From NCBI GenBank assembly GCA_964630015.1, contig CAZVTJ010000023.1:1-11974 (forward strand): a stretch of DNA of 11,974 nucleotides, written 5' to 3'. Shown here in pieces: positions 6,376 to 11,784 of the stretch; position 1 is the first letter of the stretch; each line of letters begins with the position of its first letter. The notes under the pieces were generated by a model. That model saw only the letters and a list, made by a program, of their open reading frames with translations, was not told where the DNA came from and made no database searches. The stretch comes from CAZERT01 sp964630015. Lineage in GTDB: Bacteria; Patescibacteriota; Microgenomatia; UBA10105; UBA927. The position numbers and the translations under genes were made by a program.

Positions 6376-6448
6376 GGGGAAGAAAGATGGATCGCTTCCA
6401 TCGTGGTGGGGCGAGGATGACCCTCCTTTGCTCTCAACTTCGCAAAAG

Positions 6449-6599
6449 CTTCGGAGGACACAGCCCATCCTTCGCCAAAAACTTCGGAGGACACAGCCCA
6501 TCTTTCGTTAAAATTTCGGAGGGCACAGCCCATCCTTCGCCAAAAACTTCGGAGGACACAGCCCATCCTTCGCATACAGCTACGGGGGGCACAGCAAAG
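6449..6599. repeat. 33-bp tandem repeat, about 4.6 copies
   Basis: Copies begin at 6449, 6482, 6514, 6547 and 6580 (partial). The unit is CTTCGGAGGACACAGCCCAT followed by CCTTCGCCAAAAA. The period is 33 bp, with one 32-bp copy (6482-6513) and a few substitutions. Because 33 is a multiple of 3, long open frames appear through it on both strands, but the one short copy shifts them, and their products are cysteine- and tryptophan-rich runs without protein-like features. I treat it as non-coding minisatellite DNA. Confidence 0.85.
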
Positions 6600-6603
6600 C
6601 TGT

Positions 6604-6630
6604 GGAAACATTCAAGGCGTAGTCTTGAGG
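6604..6630. repeat. CAAGGC hairpin repeat, copy 2
   Basis: GGAAACATT leads into CAAGGC-GTA-GTCTTG (6613-6627), a 6-bp stem with one G-T pair, followed by AGG. It lies 26 bp past the stop of the 79-aa minus-strand gene. Confidence 0.55.
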
Positions 6631-6655
6631 AAACCTTGGGTGTTATGAAAGGCTG

Positions 6656-6895
6656 TTACTGGGAAGGTGGGAGTCGTCTGAATTTACTGCACCCTGGTGT
6701 AAAACCGCCCTCACCACTAATTCGAGCATGGGTTTGTTCTCTTTCCAAAATAGAAAGTACATCGGTTGTTTTTTGCGCAATATATTCAATCGCACCTTCT
6801 GCGGGTGGGACTGCATTGACAACACCCCTGTCTTCTTTATTTAGAATTGGTTTTTTTGGGTCACCGTCGAATTTAAATTTAGATGTTGTTTCCAT
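6656..6895 (-). CDS. Unrecognised 79-aa protein, leaderless
   Basis: The product has no recognised family. It starts METTSKFKFDGDPKKP, has a probable helix around 32-53 (AEGAIEYIAQKTTDVLSILERE), and ends in a Gly/Pro/Arg-rich tail. No membrane segment; one cysteine. The start at 6895, rather than an in-frame codon at 6937, is decided by TTGACA-N17-TATAAA-N7-ATG on the minus strand, the best promoter match in the window. It is divergent from the nuclease gene, with 66 bp between the two starts, and its -35 box overlaps the nuclease promoter region, so the pair may be co-regulated. The overlapping plus-strand open frame is partly made of minisatellite sequence and is not supported. Confidence 0.7.
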   Translation of the reverse strand: METTSKFKFDGDPKKPILNKEDRGVVNAVPPAEGAIEYIAQKTTDVLSILEREQTHARISGEGGFTPGCSKFRRLPPSQ

Positions 6896-6902
6896 AGCCT
6901 GC

Positions 6903-6931
6903 TTTATACCGTCATTCCGGCTATCTGTCAA
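6903..6931 (-). promoter_or_regulatory. Near-consensus promoter of the 79-aa gene
   Basis: On the minus strand TTGACA (6931-6926), a 17-bp spacer and TATAAA (6908-6903) are followed 7 nt later by ATG. Five of six -10 bases and all -35 bases match the sigma70-type consensus. The spacer contains the 14-base CCGTCATTCCGGCT copy shared with the palindrome at 6362-6375. Confidence 0.8.
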
Positions 6932-6949
6932 TACCAAGGACGATGGTGG

Positions 6950-6955
6950 TAGTAT
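6950..6955 (+). promoter_or_regulatory. -10 box of the nuclease gene
   Basis: TAGTAT lies 6 nt before the ATG at 6962. CTGTCA at 6925-6930 is a possible -35 with a long 19-bp spacer, and it lies on the same bases as the -35 of the divergent gene. It is weaker than the opposing promoter. Confidence 0.4.
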
Positions 6956-6961
6956 GAGTAT

Positions 6962-7684
6962 ATGGATACGTTGGGTAGGCCAGAGCGGTTTGTTTCCGGA
7001 TGGATTGCCTGGGTTGTCTGTTTCTTTTTTGCCGTATTATCGGCGGTTCTTCTGTTTCAGGACTACCAGCGTTCCCGTGTAGTTGCCGTACCTGACGGCG
7101 ATTCCATTGATTTATCTGATGGTAGGCGGGTGCGGCTTTTGGGTATTGATGCGCCGGAGCGTGGACGATGTGGTGCGAGCGAATCAGCGATGTTTTTGTA
7201 TTCCCTAACCCGAGGGCGGGCAGTACGGCTGAAAGATACGGTGAAAGACGATTACGGACGAGTGTTGGCTAATGTGATTATTCAACCGAAATTTCCTGAG
7301 TATTTTTGGCAGATGGGGGAATGGCTCTGGTCGAAATTTGTGGGAATGCCGTATGCCTGGCACACCATGGTGAATGTGGAAATGGTTGCCGGGGGATATG
7401 CGAAATATACCTCTGTTCGCAGTCCATACACCGGAGTGCTAAAGGAAGCGGAAAAGACCGCCAAATCAAACAAATATGGCATTTGGGCAGAGGATTGCCG
7501 GGGGTTTTTGCCGCCAACTGCAGAGCACGTGATCAAAGGGAATGTTCGTGCCGGAGCGAAGAAGTATTATGTTCCGACGTGCCGGTATTATTCCCAGGTT
7601 CTTGTAGACCGGGCATTCGGGGATCTGTGGTTTGCCTCTACCCGGGAGGCGGAAAATGCCGGGTTTGAGGCGGGATGTAAGTAA
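6962..7684 (+). CDS. Membrane-anchored SNase-type nuclease with a C-terminal Ada-like domain
   Basis: Probably a calcium-dependent nuclease of the staphylococcal nuclease (thermonuclease) family tethered to the membrane. Residues 12-32 form one hydrophobic helix (GWIAWVVCFFFAVLSAVLLF) with no clear cleavage site. The OB-fold nuclease spans about 38-178. Its active-site residues can be placed by alignment to S. aureus nuclease: D47 (D21), R58 (R35), D63 (D40), E66 (E43) and R100 in DDYGR (R87), so catalysis should be intact. The block KEAEKTAKSNKYGIWA (161-176) is the usual end of the fold. Residues 192-240 (GNVRAGAKKYYVPTCRYY...WFAST..EAENAGFEAGC) resemble the Ada metal-binding fold often found after SNase domains, here with only C207 and C239 of the four Ada cysteines. 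It is divergent from the 79-aa gene, and the repeat copy B follows its stop. Extracellular orientation, and a DNA/RNA scavenging or competence role, are inferences. Confidence 0.9.
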   Translation: MDTLGRPERFVSGWIAWVVCFFFAVLSAVLLFQDYQRSRVVAVPDGDSIDLSDGRRVRLLGIDAPERGRCGASESAMFLYSLTRGRAVRLKDTVKDDYGRVLANVIIQPKFPEYFWQMGEWLWSKFVGMPYAWHTMVNVEMVAGGYAKYTSVRSPYTGVLKEAEKTAKSNKYGIWAEDCRGFLPPTAEHVIKGNVRAGAKKYYVPTCRYYSQVLVDRAFGDLWFASTREAENAGFEAGCK

Positions 7685-7691
7685 TATTCAT

Positions 7692-7745
7692 TGCTCCATT
7701 GTTCCATTGCTAAAATATCAGTAGCTTGTAGTTTGTAGATTGTAG
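7692..7745 (+). repeat. Dispersed CATTG/GTAG repeat, copy B
   Basis: TGCTCCATTGTTCCATTG is followed by CTAAAATATCAGTAG and GTAGTTTGTAGATTGTAG. It begins 8 nt after the nuclease stop and matches copy A almost base for base. The remainder of the 222-bp gap to 7907 is AT-rich and has no gene. Confidence 0.75.
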
Positions 7746-7871
7746 CTCGAAAAGGGCAATAGAGAAGAGAATGTAAGATATCGTGTCGTACCTTTGTAAA
7801 ACGATGATGCGAAACACGATGCTTCAAAGCCATTCATTCCAATACGTTTGGATTGTTGTGACAGAATTTTT

Positions 7872-7900
7872 TTGATTATTTTCCTTTAAACAGTTATACT
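7872..7900 (+). promoter_or_regulatory. Promoter of the 157-aa gene (leaderless)
   Basis: TTGATT (7872-7877), a 17-bp spacer, TATACT (7895-7900), then ATG after 6 nt. There is no room for a Shine-Dalgarno sequence. Confidence 0.7.
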
Positions 7901-7906
7901 TTCGGC

Positions 7907-8380
7907 ATGAGTGTGGAACTTGCATTGCGAAATCCAGCTGATGTTTCTGCGGGAGATGGAACACAATTGATTCGTCCATATGCTGTGTCGCTTCCTGCTG
8001 ATGACGGGCACCAATCTGTGCTTTTTCCTGATGGGACAATGCCTGTTCGAAGTGCAGACGTTTCAGAGGATGCAACCCTTTCCATTCAGACTGGTGCGTT
8101 TGTTATGGAAGTAGAACCCAAACAGGTAGAGGCGACCGTTCGAAATGCATTGTCCAGTATTACTGATGAACCAACATCCAACGAAGATTATGATGCTCTT
8201 GCGCAGATAGTACTGAATATTCGGAGCATGGGTCCGTCTGCAATTGCGTATGCAAGATCGTATTTTTTAGGGCAGTTATCTACCGAAAACCGAAATGCGT
8301 TGGAGCATTGGAAAGCAAGAGTATTTCCGGCTCTTTTTGCACTTATAAATTTTCCGTTAGAGAAACAAGAAAAGAAGTAA
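7907..8380 (+). CDS. Unrecognised 157-aa soluble protein
   Basis: No family recognised. The first 75 residues are beta-prone and acidic (ALRNPADVSAGDGTQLIRPY, then VLFPDGTMPVRSADVSEDAT). The second half is mostly helical, from about 73 (QVEATVRNALSSI) through AQIVLNIRSM and ALEHWKARVFPALFALINF to a basic QEKK end. No membrane helix or signal peptide is clear. The start is fixed by TTGATT-N17-TATACT-N6-ATG. It lies between the nuclease and two very small genes on the same strand, each with its own promoter, so operon membership is not suggested. Confidence 0.75.
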   Translation: MSVELALRNPADVSAGDGTQLIRPYAVSLPADDGHQSVLFPDGTMPVRSADVSEDATLSIQTGAFVMEVEPKQVEATVRNALSSITDEPTSNEDYDALAQIVLNIRSMGPSAIAYARSYFLGQLSTENRNALEHWKARVFPALFALINFPLEKQEKK

Positions 8381-8431
8381 GTAGTGTTGTATGAGGGGAG
8401 ATGAACATTTATTCCATGTACTTTGAGCATA

Positions 8432-8460
8432 TTGGCAGAGGAATAGTAATTTGATATACT
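8432..8460 (+). promoter_or_regulatory. Promoter of the 40-aa gene (leaderless)
   Basis: TTGGCA (8432-8437), a 17-bp spacer, TATACT (8455-8460), then ATG after 7 nt. Both hexamers match the consensus at five of six positions and the geometry matches that of the larger genes. Confidence 0.72.
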
Positions 8461-8467
8461 ATAAGAT

Positions 8468-8590
8468 ATGTCACCAGATATACATCCAGGAAGATCAGTA
8501 ATCGCTCCGTTAACTTTGATTGAGCGTAATGCGATACGTCTTGCCGAATTTCTTGCAACAAAAAACGGATTTCAACAGGAGAAAAATTGA
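8468..8590 (+). CDS. Unrecognised 40-aa protein, leaderless
   Basis: The product starts MSPDIHPGRSVIAPLTLIER and ends in GFQQEKN, with a likely helix in 15-31 (LTLIERNAIRLAEFLAT). It is too short for standard size cut-offs. It is called because a strong promoter places the transcript start at its ATG, exactly as for neighbouring genes. Its TGA overlaps the TTG start of the next ORF (TTGA), and AGGAG inside its 3' end serves that ORF. A stalled or frameshifted fusion of the two ORFs is the main alternative reading. Function unknown. Confidence 0.55.
   Translation: MSPDIHPGRSVIAPLTLIERNAIRLAEFLATKNGFQQEKN
8577..8581 (+). promoter_or_regulatory. Shine-Dalgarno sequence of the 32-aa ORF
   Basis: AGGAG lies 5 nt before TTG at 8587, inside the end of the 40-aa gene. 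It would allow re-initiation by ribosomes finishing the upstream gene. Confidence 0.45.
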
Positions 8591-8685
8591 TATCTTCGGA
8601 ATACCAAACATATCTTGAAAGAGCGCTTAATGAAAATCATTGTACCGATGCGGAGCTAGCAAGAGAAAAACGAAATGGGTATTAA
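8587..8685 (+). CDS. Possible 32-aa ORF coupled to the 40-aa gene
   Basis: It starts at TTG, overlapping the upstream stop by four bases (TTGA), with AGGAG 5 nt before it. The product runs ISSEYQTYLERALNENHCTD then AELAREKRNGY, a hydrophilic sequence with helical potential and natural composition. Its end overlaps the last four bases of the minus-strand HD gene. It lies in the -1 frame relative to the 40-aa gene, so a single-base loss or gain in the five-A run just before (8582-8586) could have split one gene of about 72 codons. Either reading implies this stretch encodes protein. Confidence 0.4.
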   Translation: MISSEYQTYLERALNENHCTDAELAREKRNGY

Positions 8686-9431
8686 ATGATAAACGTTTTA
8701 AATGTCCGTTGAAGTGTTGTCAGTGCTTCATGAACAAGGTTGGGGATATGGGATTGTATTGACTCCGGCCAATAGTGGCCTTCTTGTATGTTTTTGAGTA
8801 TGTGCGATTCATTTTGAATCAGTTGTAACCCGTTATTGCGTATTCTCTCCGGATCCGTCATGGCATCCAGTTGATCCGCAAGGGCGCACAGCGCCTGCAG
8901 TGTGGTGAGTTCTTCACCGGGGGGGTTCCGGAGTTCATTTCCGTAAAATAATTTCAGTTTTGTTTTATCCCGTGGATATGATTCACATGCCGGTTGTGGA
9001 AATTCGTGATGGGCAACCATAATGCGGGCAACCGGTTCATCAATTCTCGTGCGAATCGCATCAAATCCTTTCCTAACATGTGCAACGCGGAGTTCGTATT
9101 GTTCGGTTAGTGAAAGTGAATCGTAGAGGAAAAACCGGTCATGAAGGGTTGTTTTTCCGTAATCATGGAGAAGCGTTGCTATTGTCAGTGCATCCGTTTC
9201 TTCCTGTAAGTATTCGATTCTGTCTGCCATACATCGGGCAATTGACGCGCTACGGATGCAATGTCCATACATATGAGGCCAGATGGAACACATCTCTGAA
9301 AGCATGGTTATCGTTGTGCGGATTGTTGCCGGTTCCCGTGTGGTACACGTAGTACAGAGTTTGTTTTCCTCGCGTTTCCAGAGGGAAAACAGTACATCGG
9401 ATTGTGTGATTTCCGGGGCTTCACAGGTCAT
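8682..9431 (-). CDS. HD-domain phosphohydrolase, HD-GYP-like
   Basis: Probable metal-dependent phosphohydrolase, likely acting on a nucleotide or cyclic dinucleotide. The core shows H57 (GHCIRSASIARCMAD), H89-D90 in LLHDYGK, H118 (VAHVRKG), H141-H142 in AHHEFP, and D187 in CALADQLDAMT. This ordering of metal ligands matches HD-GYP c-di-GMP phosphodiesterases. The GYP triad is SYP (151-153) here, after an insertion following HHE, so the exact substrate class is uncertain. The N-terminal 40 residues are not conserved in an obvious way and contain the cysteine pair CTTC (26-29). No membrane helix. No Shine-Dalgarno sequence or good -10 box was found at the ATG, unlike most other genes here. The C-terminus meets the small plus-strand ORFs tail to tail, and the start is divergent from the PKD protein gene. 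Confidence 0.85.
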   Translation of the reverse strand: MTCEAPEITQSDVLFSLWKREENKLCTTCTTREPATIRTTITMLSEMCSIWPHMYGHCIRSASIARCMADRIEYLQEETDALTIATLLHDYGKTTLHDRFFLYDSLSLTEQYELRVAHVRKGFDAIRTRIDEPVARIMVAHHEFPQPACESYPRDKTKLKLFYGNELRNPPGEELTTLQALCALADQLDAMTDPERIRNNGLQLIQNESHILKNIQEGHYWPESIQSHIPNLVHEALTTLQRTFKTFII

Positions 9432-9600
9432 AGACGGATAGAAGGCATGGAGGCATGCTTAAAATGTTTTAATACCGGTTTCCGGTTATGTACTTTTTGT
9501 CGCATAAGAAGGCGAAAAGATAAGTATAAAACTTTGTGATACGGAACACAAATTCATATTCTATTTACTGGATGTGGGATGAGCAATATCACTTCCTCCA
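9432..9600. other. Divergent intergenic region between the HD and PKD genes
   Basis: No gene is supported. It contains a small hairpin ACCGG-TTT-CCGGT (9473-9485) and a dyad TTTGTG-N8-CACAAA (9533-9552) that could be an operator. GGCATGGAGGCATGC-like bases beside the HD start recall the GCATCG units in argS. The HD gene promoter could not be located. Confidence 0.35.
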
Positions 9601-9629
9601 TTGACAAAATAAGTGGGCAATCGTAGGCT
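9601..9629 (+). promoter_or_regulatory. Promoter of the PKD protein gene (leaderless)
   Basis: TTGACA (9601-9606), a 17-bp spacer, TAGGCT (9624-9629), then ATG at 9637 after 7 nt. The -35 is perfect, and the -10 keeps the key T1, A2 and T6 positions. It decides the start codon. Confidence 0.65.
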
Positions 9630-9636
9630 GGATATG

Positions 9637-10947
9637 ATGGCCAAAAAGATTATTGTGAAAGCGTCAAAAACTCCGGCTAAAAAACGGAAATCTTCGGGAT
9701 CGATATTTACGTCACCTGTAGGAGGGCTCCTTATTCTTCTTGGGGCAATTGCGATTCTTGTGATGCTTCTGAAAGCCATGCAGATGGGAACGGAAACGCG
9801 TTCCAAAGCCGCAACGTGCGATGATAAAAATTGCGCAAATGTGTGGAATGGGCAGGGTTGGATGATTACCAACTGCAATGCCTGGTGGGATACGGATGGG
9901 GATGAGGAATTGTGTCTGGCAAAAAATCAGATGGCAATCTGTCAGAACAGGCTGTTTTGTTGTCCGAGTGCAGGCGGGAAATGGACAGCAGATCTTTCCC
10001 AGTGCCCGAATGGCGTTTCGCCGACACCATATGGATGGAAACCCCCTTCACCGACTATAAAAAAACAGCCAACCTATACGCCATACCCCACCTATACGCC
10101 GTACCCGACAGCGCAATCAACACCGATTAACAAGAGACCTGACTGTGTTGGTATTTCCCTACAACCGGCGCGTATGACTGCCGGACGGGTGACAACGATT
10201 GCCTGTAGTGGGAAGGATTCCGACGGATCCGTGGTATCTGCCGATTATTATTTTAACGATGGGACAAGCGGACGGGCGGATAAGGATGTTGGTGGGAATG
10301 GAACGATTTCCACAACGCATCGGTATACCCGCGCAGGAACATATACCGTGACCTGCCGCGTACGGGATAACAGTGGCGCACTTTCCGATATACCCGCAAT
10401 CTGCACTGCAAAATTAACGGTGCTTGTTGCGCCGACATTGGCTCCCCGAAATACGCTTGCACCAACCGTCACTCCAGTGCCGACAACAGCAACAACAAGT
10501 GCAACACCAACGTTTCATGTCGTGAATTTATCAGATATTACGCCGACAGTAGACATTCCTCCAGGAGAAACGCTTCCGGAAATTTTATTGACTGTTTCGC
10601 CATTTACAAATTCCCAAGGGTATGCTGCAAGTACATTTACGATGCGTGGAACAACGGAACCAAATGCCCAGGTGGATGTGGTGATTGATCCGGATGGTGT
10701 ACGGGGAACGGTGGTTGCCGACAGTAAGGGAGCATGGAAATATGTGATTACCCGGGCATTATCTGCTGGGGCAAAAATTGCGACCGTGGTAGCGTCTTCG
10801 GAGAACGGAAGGATGGAGCAAAAGATTACGTTCAGTGTCGGGAAAAGCGTTGGTGGAAATATCGGCGGTGTGTTGATGGGGATTGGGGCGCTGATTCTTC
10901 TTGGCGTTGTTGGATTTGTGATTTATCGTAGGCTGGCGGAAGGGTAA
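9637..10947 (+). CDS. Doubly membrane-anchored surface protein with Cys-rich, PKD and Ig-like domains
   Basis: A 436-aa envelope protein of unknown role. A Lys-rich cytoplasmic N-terminus (MAKKIIVKASKTPAKKRK) precedes a membrane helix (28-47). The outer part contains a region with eight cysteines (61-123, including FCC and NCNAWWDTDGDEELC), a linker with PTYTPYPTYTPYPT (146-158), a PKD domain (about 169-263, ending in HRYTRAGTYTVTCRVRDNSG), a second Pro/Thr linker (265-292), and an Ig-like domain (about 325-400; FTMRGTTEPNAQVDVVI, then GAWKYVITRALSAG). A second membrane helix (about 410-429) and a basic tail YRRLAEG follow. The positive-inside rule puts both ends in the cytoplasm. PKD and Ig-like modules usually mediate adhesion. 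I start at 9637, not the GTG at 9613, because of TTGACA-N17-TAGGCT-N7-ATG. Repeat copy C follows the stop. Confidence 0.85.
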   Translation: MAKKIIVKASKTPAKKRKSSGSIFTSPVGGLLILLGAIAILVMLLKAMQMGTETRSKAATCDDKNCANVWNGQGWMITNCNAWWDTDGDEELCLAKNQMAICQNRLFCCPSAGGKWTADLSQCPNGVSPTPYGWKPPSPTIKKQPTYTPYPTYTPYPTAQSTPINKRPDCVGISLQPARMTAGRVTTIACSGKDSDGSVVSADYYFNDGTSGRADKDVGGNGTISTTHRYTRAGTYTVTCRVRDNSGALSDIPAICTAKLTVLVAPTLAPRNTLAPTVTPVPTTATTSATPTFHVVNLSDITPTVDIPPGETLPEILLTVSPFTNSQGYAASTFTMRGTTEPNAQVDVVIDPDGVRGTVVADSKGAWKYVITRALSAGAKIATVVASSENGRMEQKITFSVGKSVGGNIGGVLMGIGALILLGVVGFVIYRRLAEG

Positions 10948-10958
10948 CAGGATTGCAT

Positions 10959-11004
10959 TGCTTCATTGTTCCATTGTTTACATACCAGTAGTTCGTTGTT
11001 TGGG
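10959..11004 (+). repeat. Dispersed CATTG/GTAG repeat, copy C
   Basis: TGCTTCATTGTTCCATTG is followed by TTTACATACCAGTAG, TTCGTTGTTTGGGG. It begins 12 nt after the stop of the PKD protein gene. It matches copies A and B over the first 35-40 bases and then diverges, so it is a shorter or decayed copy. Confidence 0.65.
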
Positions 11005-11179
11005 GTAAAAGTGCTGGGAAATACTGAAAGATTGCATGAGTGTAGGATTGAAAGACTGTAGAGTATATACAGTATGCAAATACTGAAATGATGCTTTAAA
11101 AATAACTCCAAATGATAGAGAAAAGTCTTCTAACACTATAAAGGCATGACGGTCCTTTTCCACCGGGACAAAAAAATAC

Positions 11180-11203
11180 GGAAAATGTTAAGGCTATGCC
11201 TTA
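11180..11203. repeat. CAAGGC-type hairpin repeat, copy 3
   Basis: GGAAAATGT leads into TAAGGC-TAT-GCCTTA (11189-11203). It shares the leader and the AAGGC/GCCTT stem with the copies at 6314 and 6604. Confidence 0.55.
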
Positions 11204-11222
11204 TTCCTGTGAATATATACGG

Positions 11223-11251
11223 TTGTTTTCAGATAGAAAGTTTGGTATAGT
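11223..11251 (+). promoter_or_regulatory. Promoter of the 115-aa gene
   Basis: TTGTTT (11223-11228), a 17-bp spacer, TATAGT (11246-11251), then ATG after 9 nt. No Shine-Dalgarno sequence. Confidence 0.6.
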
Positions 11252-11260
11252 CTCTGTCTT

Positions 11261-11608
11261 ATGACACTGAAAATTGAATTTGACGGACGATCGGTATCTT
11301 TGCCAGATAACAGGAAAGGGATAGCAAAAGTAAAACTTGATGGGCATCCTACCATTTCTTCTGTAATGGTATATCCTGTGGAGGGTGAAGATAAAAAACC
11401 AGTTCAAGTTGTTGTGTTTGGGGTTCATAATTCAGTAGGATGGTCCGAAAAACTGGAGACCGGTCAAGAATTTTCTTTTCATGATTTATCCGTTAGATTT
11501 GATCCCGATTTGAAGGTAGTAAGAATACCAAAACAACACGAGGCGGGTATAGTGACAACCATGAATTTTTTCGATGTAGCAAAACCGATTGAGGGACGAA
11601 ATGGGTGA
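11261..11608 (+). CDS. Unrecognised 115-aa beta-rich protein
   Basis: No family recognised. The sequence alternates hydrophobic and polar residues in short strands (MTLKIEFDGRSVSLP, GIAKVKLDGHPTISSVMVYP, PVQVVVFGVHNSVGW), suggesting a small all-beta fold. It has no cysteine, signal peptide or membrane helix. It has its own promoter and is followed by a 182-bp gap before the next gene. The stop is TGA. The regular strand pattern and the promoter support its being real; its role is unknown. Confidence 0.7.
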   Translation: MTLKIEFDGRSVSLPDNRKGIAKVKLDGHPTISSVMVYPVEGEDKKPVQVVVFGVHNSVGWSEKLETGQEFSFHDLSVRFDPDLKVVRIPKQHEAGIVTTMNFFDVAKPIEGRNG

Positions 11609-11776
11609 TACGTATCGTGTAGTGTGATGTATTTACATAGAGCATAAATGATGTCATGTTCCTGGTTTGTTTTTCACTCTGCTGTTAGCAATCAATTCTT
11701 CTAACTGCTTATACTATTCATATAGATTGTATGCATAGTCTATTCCAATGATGCTCTTGTGGAATGGGGTGTATGG
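11609..11776. other. Intergenic region before the last gene
   Basis: AT-rich with no supportable gene. It contains an isolated TATACT at about 11709 without a downstream ORF, and a small hairpin ATTCCA-N12-TGGAAT (11742-11765) that overlaps the -35 region of the next gene. Confidence 0.35.
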
Positions 11777-11784
11777 GATACTAT
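11757..11784 (+). promoter_or_regulatory. Promoter of the last, partial gene
   Basis: TTGTGG (11757-11762), a 16-bp spacer, TACTAT (11779-11784), then ATG after 6 nt. An alternative reading uses GATACT (11777-11782) as the -10. Either way the leader is almost absent. Confidence 0.5.

Larger units (their letters stand above)
5958..6655. other. Gene-free repeat-rich region, 698 bp
   Basis: I find no supportable gene on either strand. From left to right it holds dispersed repeat copy A, the TTCGT low-complexity stretch, the 59-bp composite palindrome, a CAAGGC hairpin, the ATTCCGG palindrome, the 33-bp minisatellite and a second CAAGGC hairpin. No promoter-plus-ATG arrangement like those of the genes is present. 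It separates the rightward stalk-protein gene from the leftward 79-aa gene, so it is a convergent intergenic region, where insertions are least harmful. Confidence 0.7.
10948..11260. other. Gene-free region, 313 bp
   Basis: It holds repeat copy C, a stretch with GAAAGATTG / GAAAGACTG direct repeats (about 11024-11060), a dyad ACTGTA-GAGTATA-TACAGT (about 11055-11075), and CAAGGC-type hairpin copy 3. A 34-codon open frame from 11146 runs through the hairpin repeat and is not called. Confidence 0.5.

Noticed and set aside
6449..6599. CRISPR array
   Set aside because: The roughly 33-bp units abut without unique spacers, so this is a tandem repeat; no cas gene is present.
6303..6611. A 102-codon minus-strand open frame rich in Cys, Arg and Trp
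   Set aside because: It is composed of the 33-bp repeat translated in one frame; openness follows from the repeat period.
6369..7082. A 237-codon open frame on the plus strand
   Set aside because: It runs through the minisatellite and then antisense to the 79-aa gene and out of frame with the nuclease. It has no promoter-ATG geometry and no protein-like features.
9572..9626. Two very short ORFs (10 and 15 codons) before the PKD gene, one preceded by TTGTGA-N17-TATTCT
   Set aside because: Possible leader peptides, but they overlap the stronger TTGACA promoter and have no support beyond one weak promoter match.
11146..11250. A 34-codon ORF after TATAAA
   Set aside because: The ATG is only 3 nt after the box, the frame runs through hairpin repeat copy 3, and its end overlaps the promoter of the 115-aa gene.
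82..11608. Alternative genetic code with TGA as a sense codon
   Set aside because: Six genes (argS, 2214, 3521, 4772, 8468 and 11261) end sensibly at TGA, and ArgRS ends at its expected C-terminus.
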